Part shown: one piece after another, positions 45,873 to 54,969 of the stretch
Layout: every line of letters begins with the position of its first letter
Numbering within the stretch: the first letter of the stretch is position 1
Source: Bradyrhizobium sp. CCGB12
Lineage (GTDB): Bacteria > Pseudomonadota > Alphaproteobacteria > Rhizobiales > Xanthobacteraceae
Length of the DNA stretch: 64,000 bases
Direction: 5' to 3'
Assembly: GCF_024199845.1 (NCBI RefSeq)
Contig: NZ_JANADO010000001.1
Coordinates: forward strand, 6,820,001-6,884,000
Made by a program: the position numbers and the translations under genes
The notes under the pieces: generated by a model
The model's input: the letters and a program-made list of their open reading frames with translations, nothing else
What the model was told of the DNA's origin: nothing
Database searches by the model: none

Positions 45873-48083
45873 ATGGCGTGGGGAAAGAAAAAGGGTGGGC
45901 GGAAGGAGCCGCTGTTCGGCTTGCCCGCGGCGCTCGCCGACCTGCGCCTCACCGCAGCGGACCGCATCCCCGGCGGCGACGATAAGCCCAAGAAGTCGGC
46001 AAAATCATCCGGCAAACGCAAGGGCGACGCTGCCGGCGACGAGCCGCCGCGCGAGCGGAAAGCGCAAGCCGGCCGCAGCGACACCAAGCGGCGCTCAAAG
46101 TCGCGCGGCGGGTTCAGCCTCGGCCGCCTGGTCTATTGGGGCGCGGTGCTGGGCCTGTGGGGCGTGATCGCCGTGATCGGCATCGTGATCTATGTCGGCG
46201 CCCATCTGCCGCCGATCCAGTCGCTGGAGATTCCCAAGCGGCCGCCGACGATCCAGATCGTCGGCATCGACGGCAGCATGCTGGCGCAGCGCGGCGAGAT
46301 GGCCGGCGCCAATGTGGCGCTGAAGGACCTTCCGCCTTACCTGCCGAAGGCGTTCATCGCCATCGAGGATCGCCGGTTCTATTCGCATTTCGGCATCGAT
46401 CCGGTCGGCATCCTGCGCGCCCTCGTCACCAACGTGCTCCATCGCGGCGTCTCGCAGGGCGGCTCGACGCTGACGCAGCAGCTCGCCAAGAACCTGTTCC
46501 TGACCCAGGAGCGCACCATGCAGCGCAAGCTGCAGGAGGCGGAGCTCGCGATCTGGCTGGAGCGCAAGCATTCCAAGGACGAGATCCTGGAGCTGTACCT
46601 GAACCGCGTCTATTTCGGCTCCGGCGCCTATGGCGTCGAGGCCGCCGCGCAGCGCTATTTCGGCAAGTCGGCCAAGAACGTGACGATCGCCGAAGCCGCG
46701 ATGCTCGCCGGTCTCGTCAAGTCGCCGTCGCGCCTTGCGCCGAACCGCAATCCGGAAGGCGCGGAGGCGCGCGCGCAGATCGTGCTCGCGGCGATGGCGG
46801 ATGCAAAATTCATCGCGGAAGCGCAGGCAAAGGCCTCGATCGGCCATGCCTCCTACAATGTGAAGCCGGTCGGCGCCGGCACCGTCAACTACGTCGCCGA
46901 CTGGATCGGCGAGGTTCTGGACGACCTGGTCGGCCAGATCGACGAAAGCATCAAGGTCGAGACCACAATCGATCCCAAGCTCCAGAGCGTGGCGGAAGCC
47001 GCCATCATCGACGAGCTCGCGGCCAAGAGCGTCAAGTTCAACGTCAGCCAGGGCGCACTGGTGGCGATGACGCCCGACGGCGCCGTGCGCGCCATGGTCG
47101 GCGGGCGGAACTATTCCGAGAGCCAATACAACCGCGCCGTCACCGCCAAGCGCCAGCCGGGCTCCTCGTTCAAGCCGTTCGTCTATCTGACCGCGCTCGA
47201 GCAGGGGCTGACGCCCGACACCGTCCGCCAGGACGCACCGATCGAGGTCAAGGGCTGGAAACCCGAGAACTACACGCACGAATATTTCGGAGCGGTGACG
47301 CTGACGCAGGCGCTGGCGATGTCGCTCAACACGGTCGCAATCCGCCTCGGCCTCGAGGTCGGGCCGAAGAACGTGGTCCGCACCGCGCACCGGCTCGGCA
47401 TCTCCTCGAAACTCGAGCCCAACGCCTCGATCGCACTCGGCACGTCCGAAGTCTCGGTGGTCGAGCTGGTCGGCGCCTATGCGCCTTTTTCCAATGGCGG
47501 CCTCGCCGTGACGCCGCATGTGGTCACGCGCATCAGGACGCTCAGTGGCAAGCTGCTCTACATGCGGCAACCGGACGAGCGCAACCAGGTGATCGACCCC
47601 CGCTACGTCGGCATGATGAACACGATGATGCGGGAGACGCTGATATCAGGCACCGCCAAGAAGGCGGAGATCCCCGGCTGGCCCGCGGCCGGCAAGACCG
47701 GCACCAGCCAGGATTACCGGGACGCCTGGTTCATCGGCTACACCGCCAACCTCGTCACCGGCGTCTGGCTCGGCAATGACGACAACTCGCCGACCAAGAA
47801 GGCGACCGGCGGCGGCCTGCCGGTGGAAGTCTGGACGCGCTTCATGCGCACGGCGCACGAGGGCGTGCCGGTGGCGAACTTACCGAACTCGCAAGCCACC
47901 TGGGGCCTGTCGAACCTCGCGCAGGCGGCTTCGCAGATCTCACCGCCGACACCGGCGGGACCGGCACCGGCGAACGCCGGCGGTTATCGCCCGCCGCCTC
48001 CCACGCGCACCAATGTGCGGCCGGAAGCGGCGGCAGGGCTCGATGGCTGGCTGATGGACCGGCTTTTTGGCGGAAACCGGTAG
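45873..48083 (+). CDS. mrcA: penicillin-binding protein 1A (bifunctional class A PBP)
   Basis: A class A PBP that polymerises glycan strands and cross-links stem peptides. A basic cytoplasmic tail (~80 residues) precedes one TM (LVYWGAVLGLWGVIAVIGIVI). The GT51 domain has IEDRRFYSHFGIDPVG and QGGSTLTQQLAKNLFLTQ. The transpeptidase domain carries SSFK (SxxK), SLN (SxN) and KTGTS. A proline-rich tail follows. ATG 45873 gives 736 aa; a GTG at 45840 would give 747. With mtgA and the amidase, it is one of three peptidoglycan enzymes in the window. Confidence 0.94.
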   Translation: MAWGKKKGGRKEPLFGLPAALADLRLTAADRIPGGDDKPKKSAKSSGKRKGDAAGDEPPRERKAQAGRSDTKRRSKSRGGFSLGRLVYWGAVLGLWGVIAVIGIVIYVGAHLPPIQSLEIPKRPPTIQIVGIDGSMLAQRGEMAGANVALKDLPPYLPKAFIAIEDRRFYSHFGIDPVGILRALVTNVLHRGVSQGGSTLTQQLAKNLFLTQERTMQRKLQEAELAIWLERKHSKDEILELYLNRVYFGSGAYGVEAAAQRYFGKSAKNVTIAEAAMLAGLVKSPSRLAPNRNPEGAEARAQIVLAAMADAKFIAEAQAKASIGHASYNVKPVGAGTVNYVADWIGEVLDDLVGQIDESIKVETTIDPKLQSVAEAAIIDELAAKSVKFNVSQGALVAMTPDGAVRAMVGGRNYSESQYNRAVTAKRQPGSSFKPFVYLTALEQGLTPDTVRQDAPIEVKGWKPENYTHEYFGAVTLTQALAMSLNTVAIRLGLEVGPKNVVRTAHRLGISSKLEPNASIALGTSEVSVVELVGAYAPFSNGGLAVTPHVVTRIRTLSGKLLYMRQPDERNQVIDPRYVGMMNTMMRETLISGTAKKAEIPGWPAAGKTGTSQDYRDAWFIGYTANLVTGVWLGNDDNSPTKKATGGGLPVEVWTRFMRTAHEGVPVANLPNSQATWGLSNLAQAASQISPPTPAGPAPANAGGYRPPPPTRTNVRPEAAAGLDGWLMDRLFGGNR

Positions 48084-48403
48084 TTTCCGGCTGGGGACAT
48101 CTGGCTTCGCAACAAAAAGTGCGAAAACAACCCCATGCACAGTAGCCGGCAACAGCAAGATCAACGGCTTGCGGACACAGCACCGCGGGGTTGAAGCGCG
48201 CGCTGCCAGTCTGCCGTCATTCCCCGCGAAGGCGAGCGACGCCAACCTGCATATCGCGCCGTTGCTTCGGCAAGTTCTGCCTATCGCGGCAAGATCGACC
48301 AGGGAAGGCGACGCCCGGAAAGCAAAAACACCAATCTCTTCAAGCTCCCGCCAGCGGCTCGAGATTTGCTCTCACAGGTTGAGCGATTGCCAGGGAGCGT
48401 TCC
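48084..48403. other. 320-base region without a supported gene
   Basis: Short ORFs are present on both strands but none looks protein-like. From about 48112 the sequence aaaaagtgcgaaaacaacc and the following ccatgcacagtagccgg resemble a dispersed Bradyrhizobium intergenic repeat that I recall. This is memory only. A fragment of a gtcattccccgcgaa-type repeat lies near 48218. Confidence 0.4.
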
Positions 48404-49063
48404 ATGATTTCAAATCTATCCGGCGCGGCGTTGCCCCATCTGCGTCCCGCATCGGCGTCCACTTCACATGTGACATCGGGTCTTCAGCCGGTCGCGACAG
48501 AGGCGCCTGACGCGGCGATCAGCAGCCTCCGGATTGACGTCTCGCAGGTGAAGCCGCTGCAAGGGGCGAAGCTCATATCGGTGGCGGATGTTCCGGTCGT
48601 GCGCGACCTGATGGCGGCAAACTGGCTGAGGACTCACGACACCAACGCCACGCAATCATTCGTCTCGGACGATACGCCTGAAAACACCTACGCGCAGGTG
48701 AAGGTCGGCGGCAAGGTGGTAGCCACGCTGTACAATGGCGGCTCCTCGACGATGACCAACGCAGCGGCCGCTGAGATCGGCAAGCTCGAGGATCCTCCCG
48801 GCCTGAGTGGACCGGACCTCGCGCAGTGGCGCGCCGACAACTACGCGAGGCTGCTCGGCGGCACCGTCGAGAAGGCGCCCACCGCGATCACGCAATCGCA
48901 ATGGACACCGCGTGAAAGCAGCTCCACGACTTACAGCCGCGAACAACTCGACGCGGCCTTCCAGGCCATGCTCGCCGAGGGCCAGAAGGCCATCGCCCAA
49001 CGGCAATCGTCGTATCTGACGTCACGTGGGCAAGCGGGGACGAGTGCCGATTTCAGTGCGTGA
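48404..49063 (+). CDS. orphan hypothetical protein
   Basis: A 219-residue hydrophilic protein with no signal peptide, TM or recognisable domain. The first ~45 residues are rich in Ser, Ala, Thr and Pro, and the C-terminus has an amphipathic AAFQAMLAEGQKAIAQRQ helix. A compact central part (TPENTYAQVKVGGKVVATLYNGGSS) looks like a beta hairpin. ATG 48404 follows gggagcgttcc. The Ser-rich N-terminus superficially resembles that of secreted effector proteins, but no secretion system is nearby. Function is unknown. Confidence 0.6.
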   Translation: MISNLSGAALPHLRPASASTSHVTSGLQPVATEAPDAAISSLRIDVSQVKPLQGAKLISVADVPVVRDLMAANWLRTHDTNATQSFVSDDTPENTYAQVKVGGKVVATLYNGGSSTMTNAAAAEIGKLEDPPGLSGPDLAQWRADNYARLLGGTVEKAPTAITQSQWTPRESSSTTYSREQLDAAFQAMLAEGQKAIAQRQSSYLTSRGQAGTSADFSA

Positions 49064-49216
49064 ACACGCGCCTCGTTGTCCGCTGTCATTCCCCGCGAAA
49101 GCGGGGAATCCAATGTGCCGTGGCCTCTCGGTTAAACGATAACCGCCTCTGGGACAATCGCCCGGTCAAGCCGGCCGACGACAGCATTCGCTGGGCAGAC
49201 AGCGCGGCCTCGCGGC

Positions 49217-49972
49217 CTAATCCTCGACACCATACCGGTGCAGATCGTTGCCGTGGGTGTCGAGCCACTTCTTGGCGCGCTCCATCGACGGACAGACCCT
49301 GCCGCAGACGCGCCAGAAGCGGGCGGAGTGGTTCATCTCGACGAGATGGGCGACCTCGTGGGCGGCGAGGTAGTCGAGCACGAAGGGCGGCGCGAGGATC
49401 AGGCGCCAGGAGAACGACAGCGAGCCGGCCGAGGTGCAGGAGCCCCAGCGGCTGGACTGGTCGCGGATCGAGAGGCGCTTGACCCTGACGCCGAGCTCGC
49501 CGGCATAGACCTCTGCCGCGCGCTGGAGATCGCGGCGCGCTTCGCGCTTGAGGAAGTCGCTGACGCGGCGGTCGACATAATCGAGGCCACCGGCGACGCA
49601 AACAATGCGTTCACCGGACTCGCGCGTCTCGGTCCACACCGTACCACGCTGGCCGGCGCGATGAACGATGCGATGGGGAACGCCGCGAAGCGGTATCACC
49701 GTGCCCGGCTGGAACGGTGCAGCCTTCGGCAAGCGGCCAAGACGCGCCGCGATCCACGCGCCGTGACGCTGCGCAAAGTCCTTGGCCTCGACCAGCGTGC
49801 CGCGCGGCGGCATGGTGAGGATGGCTTCGCGATCGCTCGGATGAATTCTGAGCGTGTAGCGGCGCGCCCGGCGATGCCGGCGCAATCGAATCGCAAAAAA
49901 CTGCGATCCATGGGTGATGACGAGAGTCTTCGGTTCGTGGGGCCGCCGATAGAGGAGCGCGCGAGTGGCCAT
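49217..49972 (-). CDS. YgjP/M48-like (DUF45) metallopeptidase
   Basis: A 251-residue zinc hydrolase. The HExxH zinc motif is in LAAHEVAHLVEMNHSARFW, and the RDQSSRWGSCTSAGSLSFSWRLIL segment upstream is the typical DUF45 signature. Members have been described as putative metal-dependent hydrolases or peptidases with unknown substrates. ATG 49972 is chosen; an upstream extension to 50056 adds 28 residues that do not look conserved. It lies downstream of the repeat-rich region next to phaZ on the same strand. Confidence 0.88.
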   Translation of the reverse strand: MATRALLYRRPHEPKTLVITHGSQFFAIRLRRHRRARRYTLRIHPSDREAILTMPPRGTLVEAKDFAQRHGAWIAARLGRLPKAAPFQPGTVIPLRGVPHRIVHRAGQRGTVWTETRESGERIVCVAGGLDYVDRRVSDFLKREARRDLQRAAEVYAGELGVRVKRLSIRDQSSRWGSCTSAGSLSFSWRLILAPPFVLDYLAAHEVAHLVEMNHSARFWRVCGRVCPSMERAKKWLDTHGNDLHRYGVED

Positions 49973-50366
49973 GTCTGTCAGTCCGGGGGGCAGGAGTTCG
50001 CCCGGATTCTGCCATAACCGCCGCCAGGGAAAGCGCTCGGCGCAAAAACAAATCATTTGCCCAATATACAGGGGTCTGGCGTCCGGGAGACCCTACAGAC
50101 TGGGGTTGGAACCCGTTTTTTTCGCCCCCTCTGGATGCATGAGGCACCCCCAAAGGGTGAGGACGGACTCACTCCTACAAAGCTACCTAAATACCACGAA
50201 TCTGGAAGGAACTTGCCCCCGCCGGAGCAGCCGAGAGGGGCAGGCTTTTCAACGGGAAAGCCGAAAACGCGCTCAGAGCCGTTCCGACAGAATCGGAACG
50301 CCTCTGGATTCCTCTTTTCACGCGTTTTCTTGACGCGAACCTGTCGCCACTTCGCTCGAAAACGCT
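49973..50366. other. 394-base region between phaZ and the metallopeptidase gene
   Basis: There is no credible coding frame. A hairpin GGGTCT-N10-AGACCC lies at 50072-50093, followed by a second hairpin and a T7 run. The right end (50279 onward) is a dispersed repeat. The middle (50123-50278) shows one cacccccaaagggtg hairpin and nothing else that I recognise. Confidence 0.5.
50103..50122 (+). terminator. hairpin plus T7 run, possible end of a short plus-strand RNA
   Basis: gggttggaacccg followed by seven T residues has intrinsic-terminator form on the plus strand, although the stem is only four to five bases. No plus-strand gene precedes it, so it would end an unannotated RNA. It may also be chance. 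Confidence 0.35.
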
Positions 50367-50369
50367 CTA
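50279..50369. repeat. family G repeat (ccgttccgacagaatcgg type) reaching the phaZ stop
   Basis: cgttccga-cagaa-tcggaacg is a perfect hairpin at the left. The rest, including cacgcgttttcttgacgcg and cacttcgctcgaaaacgct, matches a dispersed rhizobial repeat that I recall. The last bases, cta at 50367-50369, are also the phaZ stop codon on the minus strand. Confidence 0.7.
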
Positions 50370-51695
50370 TTCGGCCGCGAGCGCCTGCAACGAGCTCGGA
50401 TTTGCAGCGGAGACCATGAAGTCGTGAATCCGCGGCACGATTTCCGACTTGAAACGCGAGCCGTTGAACACGCCGTAATGTCCGACGCCCTTTTGAACGT
50501 AATGGACGCGGCGATGATCGGGGATCGAGCTGCACAATGCGTGCGTTGCTTCGGTCTGACCGAGACCGGAGATGTCGTCATTCTCGCCTTCGACGGTCAT
50601 CAACGCAACGCGTGTGATCTTCGACGGATCGACGCGGGTTCCACGATGAGTCATCTCGCCCTTCGGCAGCGCGTGCTTCACGAACACGGTGTCGACGGTC
50701 TGGAGGTAATACTCGGCCGACAGGTCCATCACCGCGAGATATTCGTCATAGAAGTCGCGATGCTTGTCGACGAGATCGCCGTCGCCCTTCACCAGATTGG
50801 CAAACAGACGCTTGTGGGCGTCCATATGCCGGTCGAAATTCATGCTGATGAAGCCATTGAGCTGCAGGAAGCCCGGATAGACGTCGCGCATCATGCCCGG
50901 ATGCGGGAACGGCACCTTGGTGATGACGGTGTTGCGGAACCAGTCGATACCACGCTCCTGCGCGAGCTTGTTCACTGCGGTCGGATTGCGGCGGGTGTCG
51001 ATCGGGCCGCCCATCAGCGTCATCGACGTCGGCACGAAGGGATCGCGCCGCGCTTCCATGATCGAGACGGCCGCGACGACGGGCACGGAGGGCTGGCACA
51101 CCGCCATGACATGGGTGTTGCCGCCGAGAACGTGCAGCATCTCGATGATATAGTCGATGTAGTCGTCGAGATCGAAGCGGCCTTCGCTGAGCGGCACCAT
51201 GCGCGCATCGGCCCAATCGGTGATGTAGACCTCATGCGCCGGCAGGAAGGCTTCGACGGTGCCGCGCAGCAGCGTCGCATAATGGCCGGACATCGGTGCG
51301 ACGATCAGCACGCGCGGCTGCGGGCTGCGCAGCGGACGGGTGAACTTGCGATCGAAGTAAAGCAGCCGGCAGAACGGCTTTTCCCAGACAGAACGGATCT
51401 CGATCGGGACGTGGATGCCGTTAACCTCGGTATCGTTGAGACCCCATTCGGGCTTGCCGTAGCGGCGCGTGGTGCGCTCGAACAACTCGCAGGCCGCCGC
51501 GACCGACTTGCCGACCTCGGTGCGCGTCCAGGGATTGAGGGGATTCTGAAACAGAAGCTTGGTTGCGTCGGTGACGGCACGCGCCGGATTGAGAGAGGCA
51601 TGCGCCATCTCGTACATCCAGTACATCGGCGTCGTCAGGACCGGACTGCCTTCTGCAGCCAGGGGCGGCGCGCCGCCGAACTCACCAATAGGCAT
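50367..51695 (-). CDS. phaZ: intracellular polyhydroxyalkanoate depolymerase
   Basis: PhaZ mobilises cytoplasmic PHB granules. There is no signal peptide. The nucleophile is Cys200 in VMAVCQPSVPVV, which replaces the serine of a lipase box as in the Ralstonia-type enzyme family. The catalytic Asp is likely in EGENDDISG and the His in VGHYGVFNGSRF. At 442 aa it is full length. Start ATG 51695 follows gaggaaaat. Its stop codon lies at the edge of a family G repeat. It is upstream of the metallopeptidase gene on the same strand. Confidence 0.93.
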   Translation of the reverse strand: MPIGEFGGAPPLAAEGSPVLTTPMYWMYEMAHASLNPARAVTDATKLLFQNPLNPWTRTEVGKSVAAACELFERTTRRYGKPEWGLNDTEVNGIHVPIEIRSVWEKPFCRLLYFDRKFTRPLRSPQPRVLIVAPMSGHYATLLRGTVEAFLPAHEVYITDWADARMVPLSEGRFDLDDYIDYIIEMLHVLGGNTHVMAVCQPSVPVVAAVSIMEARRDPFVPTSMTLMGGPIDTRRNPTAVNKLAQERGIDWFRNTVITKVPFPHPGMMRDVYPGFLQLNGFISMNFDRHMDAHKRLFANLVKGDGDLVDKHRDFYDEYLAVMDLSAEYYLQTVDTVFVKHALPKGEMTHRGTRVDPSKITRVALMTVEGENDDISGLGQTEATHALCSSIPDHRRVHYVQKGVGHYGVFNGSRFKSEIVPRIHDFMVSAANPSSLQALAAE

Positions 51696-51816
51696 CGTTA
51701 TTTTCCTCTTCGCATCGCAACATACTGCCGAATGCGTAATATTGCGTCAATGCATGCTTCCGTACATCTACGTGCCCGGCGCGGTTAAATCAGCCTGAAT
51801 CCACGGGAAAGTGAGC

Positions 51817-52635
51817 TTATTCGCCGCTGGACAGCAGCGAACCGTGAGCCCTGGCGCTACGCAAAAGGGCCAGGAATGCCCCAAAAGATGCAACCAGCAG
51901 CACCAGGTTAATGACCAGCGCATCCAGCATCAGGTCGGTCCTGAAGGTGTGCTCGATCAGGAGCGCGCGCATCCCCTCGAACGCATAAGTCGGCGGCAAC
52001 GCCCAGGCGACGTATTGCAGCCAGGGGGGCAGCACGCTGACGGGATAGTAGACGCAGGCGAGCGGCATGACCGCGAACATCAGGGTCCAGACGATGCTCT
52101 CGGCGCCGAGGCCGTTTCGCAGCACGAGGCCCGAGACGAAGATGCCGACGGACCAGCTCGTGAAGATCAGATTGCAGAAGAACGCGATCAGCGGCAGGCC
52201 GAGGGCATAGACGTTGAAGTGAAACAGGAATAGTGCGAGCAGGGTCATCGGGATGACCCCGATCGCGAGCCGGATCAGGCTCATGATCATCAGCGACAGC
52301 AGAAATTCGATGGGCTTGAGCGGGCTCATCATGAGATTGCCGATGTTGCGCGCCCACATCTCCTCCAGGAACGAGATGGAGAAGCCGAGCTGGCCGCGGA
52401 ACAGGATGTCCCAGAGGATGACGGCGCCGATCAGCGTGCCGCCGGCGCGCGCGAAAAAATTGGCGTTCTCGGCGATGTAGAGCTGGAGGAAGCCCCAGGT
52501 GATGACCTGCAACGCCGGCCAGTAGAGCAGCTCGAGCAGCCGCGGCCACGACGACATCAACAGGTACCAATAGCGCAGGATCATCGCGCCGATGCGATGG
52601 AGGGAGATGCCGCGATGGAGGGACAGCTCGCTCAT
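51817..52635 (-). CDS. ABC-2 type transporter permease
   Basis: A 272-residue inner membrane protein with six TM helices and the ABC-2 exporter layout. FLEEMWARNIGNLMMSPLKPIEFLLS lies in the coupling region, and VLPPWLQYVAWALPPTYAFEGMR is the conserved C-terminal stretch. ATG 52635 overlaps the TGA of the ATPase gene (ATGA), so the two are coupled. The exported substrate is unknown; relatives handle polysaccharides, lipids or drugs. Confidence 0.9.
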   Translation of the reverse strand: MSELSLHRGISLHRIGAMILRYWYLLMSSWPRLLELLYWPALQVITWGFLQLYIAENANFFARAGGTLIGAVILWDILFRGQLGFSISFLEEMWARNIGNLMMSPLKPIEFLLSLMIMSLIRLAIGVIPMTLLALFLFHFNVYALGLPLIAFFCNLIFTSWSVGIFVSGLVLRNGLGAESIVWTLMFAVMPLACVYYPVSVLPPWLQYVAWALPPTYAFEGMRALLIEHTFRTDLMLDALVINLVLLVASFGAFLALLRSARAHGSLLSSGE

Positions 52636-53435
52636 CGCGCAGCCTCCTTCGCACCGTTCACCCTCCCGCGCGCGACATCCAGAAACACCTCCTCCAGCGT
52701 GGTGCGGTTGTAGCGGGCCATGATCGCCTCGGGCGTGTCGTCGTCCTCGATGCGGCCGCGCTTCATGATGATGACGCGGTCGCAGAGCCGCTCGACCTCG
52801 AGCATGTTGTGCGATGCGAGCAGGATCGTGGCGTTGTGCCGCCTGCGATAGCGCTCCAGATGTGCCCGTACCCAGTCGGCGGTGTCAGGGTCGAGCGAGG
52901 CGGTCGGCTCGTCCAGCAAGAGCAGCTCGGGCTGGTTGATCAGCGCCTTCGCCAGCGCGACGCGGGTCTTCTGCCCGGCGGAGAGCTTGCCGTTGGCGCG
53001 GTCGATGAATTCGGTGAGATCGAGATCGTCGGCGAGCTCGGCGATGCGGCCGGCCAGGTTCTTCACCGCATAGAGCTTGCCGAACACGGTGAGGTTCTGC
53101 CGCACCGTGAGCCGCATCGGCATGTCGACATAGGGGCTCTCGAAATTCATCCGCCCCAGCACGGACGCGCTCTCCTCCGGCATCCGATGCCCGAGCACCC
53201 TGACGCGGCCGGAGGTCGGGAGCACCAGGCCCATGATCGTCGCGATGGTCGTGGTCTTGCCGGCGCCGTTGCCGCCGAGGAGCCCGGTGATGCTGCCGCG
53301 CGGAAGCGAAAACGAGATGTCGTCGACGGCGCGGGTCTGCTTATAGACCTTGACGAGATGATCGACCGCAATCGCCACGGAAGGACCGCTATCCGCGACA
53401 GTCGGCCGACTTGAAGCCTTGTCATTCTCGGTCAT
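52632..53435 (-). CDS. ABC exporter ATP-binding protein
   Basis: The 267-residue ATPase partner of the ABC-2 permease. Walker A is LLGGNGAGKTTTIATIMG, the signature is KLSAGQKTRVALAKAL, and Walker B is LLLLDEPTASLDPDTA, followed by ASHNMLEVERLCDRV. The signature reads LSAGQ where LSGGQ is usual. ATG 53435 is used; a much longer upstream frame reaches 55241 only as a shadow of regS. The gene is divergent from regS with about 108 bases between starts. Confidence 0.92.
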   Translation of the reverse strand: MTENDKASSRPTVADSGPSVAIAVDHLVKVYKQTRAVDDISFSLPRGSITGLLGGNGAGKTTTIATIMGLVLPTSGRVRVLGHRMPEESASVLGRMNFESPYVDMPMRLTVRQNLTVFGKLYAVKNLAGRIAELADDLDLTEFIDRANGKLSAGQKTRVALAKALINQPELLLLDEPTASLDPDTADWVRAHLERYRRRHNATILLASHNMLEVERLCDRVIIMKRGRIEDDDTPEAIMARYNRTTLEEVFLDVARGRVNGAKEAAR

Positions 53436-53543
53436 GCTGGCCGTTCTTCTGCTATTGCAGCCGATAGCGCAAGGCTTGTAATTCCTGGACGGTTCCGCGA
53501 GCCCCGCGTTTGTGATCGAGAAGGCACCGCCACATTGGCCGAT

Positions 53544-54866
53544 ATGACCGAAATCGCCGAGTCCGACTTTCGCCACGCGCAGCGGCATATCCGGCTGGAC
53601 ACGATCCTGCGGCTGCGCTGGCTCGCGGTGCTGGGCCAGCTCGCCGCGATCTTCATCGTGGCGCAGGGGTTGGAGTTCAACGTCGAGATCATCCCCTGTG
53701 TCAGTATCATCGCGCTGTCGGCAGCACTGAATCTGGCGCTCCAGACCGCGGCCAATCCGATGCAGCGGCTGGAGCCGGTGCAGGCGGCCGGACTGCTGGC
53801 GCTGAACATCGTGGAGCTGGCTGGCCTGCTGTTCTTCACCGGCGGGCTCCAGAACCCGTTCTCGTTCCTGTTCCTCGCGCCCGTGCTGATCTCGGCCACG
53901 GCGTTGCCGGCCCGCTTCACCTTCGGCCTGGGCCTGCTCGCCGTTGCCTGCGCCTCGATCCTGTTCTTCCGCCATCTGCCGCTGCCATGGGATTCCGACG
54001 ATCCCCTGGTGCTGCCGCCGATCTATCTCGTCGGCGTCTGGCTCTCGATCGCGCTCGCGATCGGCGTCACCAGCCTCTACTCCTTCCAGGTCACCGAGGA
54101 GGCCCGCAAGCTCGCGGACGCGTTGGCCGCAACGGAGCTGGTGCTGACGCGCGAGCAGCATCTGACCCAGCTCGACGGATTGGCGGCCGCGGCCGCGCAT
54201 GAGCTCGGCACGCCGCTCGCGACCATCTTCCTGATCTCGCGCGAACTCGAAAAGACGGTGAAGGACGCAAGCATCGCCGCCGACCTGAAAACCCTGCGCG
54301 AGCAGACCCAGCGCTGCCGCGACATCCTGAGCAAGATCACCCAGCTGTCCTCCACCGGCGCGCCGTTCGACCACATGAAGCTGTCCGAGCTGATCGAGGA
54401 GGTGGTGGCGCCGCACCGCGATTTCGGCGTCGACATCAAGGTACGGATCGCGGTGGCTGCCGCGGCCGAGCCGGTCGGCTCGCGCAATCCGGCGATCCTC
54501 TACGGCATCGGTAACATCGTCGAGAACGCGGTCGATTTCGCCCGCACCACCGTCGAGGTGAACGCCTGGTGGAACAAGGACGATATCGAGCTTGTGATCT
54601 CCGACGACGGCCCCGGCATCCCGCCCGATATCCTCAACCGGATCGGCGAGCCCTATCTGTCGCGGCGGCGCACCCAGGACGATGGCGGGAGCGAGCGACG
54701 CGGCCTCGGGCTCGGCGTGTTCATCGCGCGTACCTTGCTCGAACGCACCGGCGCCAAGGTCTCGTTTACCAACCGGACCTTTCCGGAACACGGCGCGGTG
54801 GTCCAGATCACGTGGCCCAGGCAGCGTTTTGAGGCTATCGAGACGCTCGAAGAAACAATAGGATAG
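53544..54866 (+). CDS. regS: redox sensor histidine kinase RegS (RegB/PrrB/ActS family)
   Basis: The membrane sensor kinase of the RegB/RegA-type redox system, which links respiratory state to gene expression. Six TM helices occupy residues ~25-185. The quinone-site motif GGLQNPF is at 100-106. The H-box, AAAAAHELGTPL, has the phosphoacceptor His219, and the conserved redox cysteine is Cys258 in TQRCRDIL. N, G1 and G2 boxes follow (NIVENAVDF, DDGPGIPP, GLGLGVFIA). ATG 53544 gives 440 aa; TTG 53535 adds three residues. In Bradyrhizobium the homologous RegSR pair controls the fixR-nifA operon. Confidence 0.95.
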   Translation: MTEIAESDFRHAQRHIRLDTILRLRWLAVLGQLAAIFIVAQGLEFNVEIIPCVSIIALSAALNLALQTAANPMQRLEPVQAAGLLALNIVELAGLLFFTGGLQNPFSFLFLAPVLISATALPARFTFGLGLLAVACASILFFRHLPLPWDSDDPLVLPPIYLVGVWLSIALAIGVTSLYSFQVTEEARKLADALAATELVLTREQHLTQLDGLAAAAAHELGTPLATIFLISRELEKTVKDASIAADLKTLREQTQRCRDILSKITQLSSTGAPFDHMKLSELIEEVVAPHRDFGVDIKVRIAVAAAAEPVGSRNPAILYGIGNIVENAVDFARTTVEVNAWWNKDDIELVISDDGPGIPPDILNRIGEPYLSRRRTQDDGGSERRGLGLGVFIARTLLERTGAKVSFTNRTFPEHGAVVQITWPRQRFEAIETLEETIG

Positions 54867-54969
54867 GCCGCGACCTTGCGTCGCATAACGGGGCGGATCG
54901 ACTATTTGCCGCCTTGGCACCGACCGATCGCGACGCCATATGTCAATGCGCTGGAGAGAGGACAACACC

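Noticed and set aside
50072..50122. Possible tRNA (gggttggaaccc resembles a T arm)
   Set aside because: No acceptor, D or anticodon stem can be built around it.
50057..50419. 120-residue plus-strand ORF near phaZ
   Set aside because: Overlaps a repeat and the phaZ 3' end, and has no protein-like pattern.
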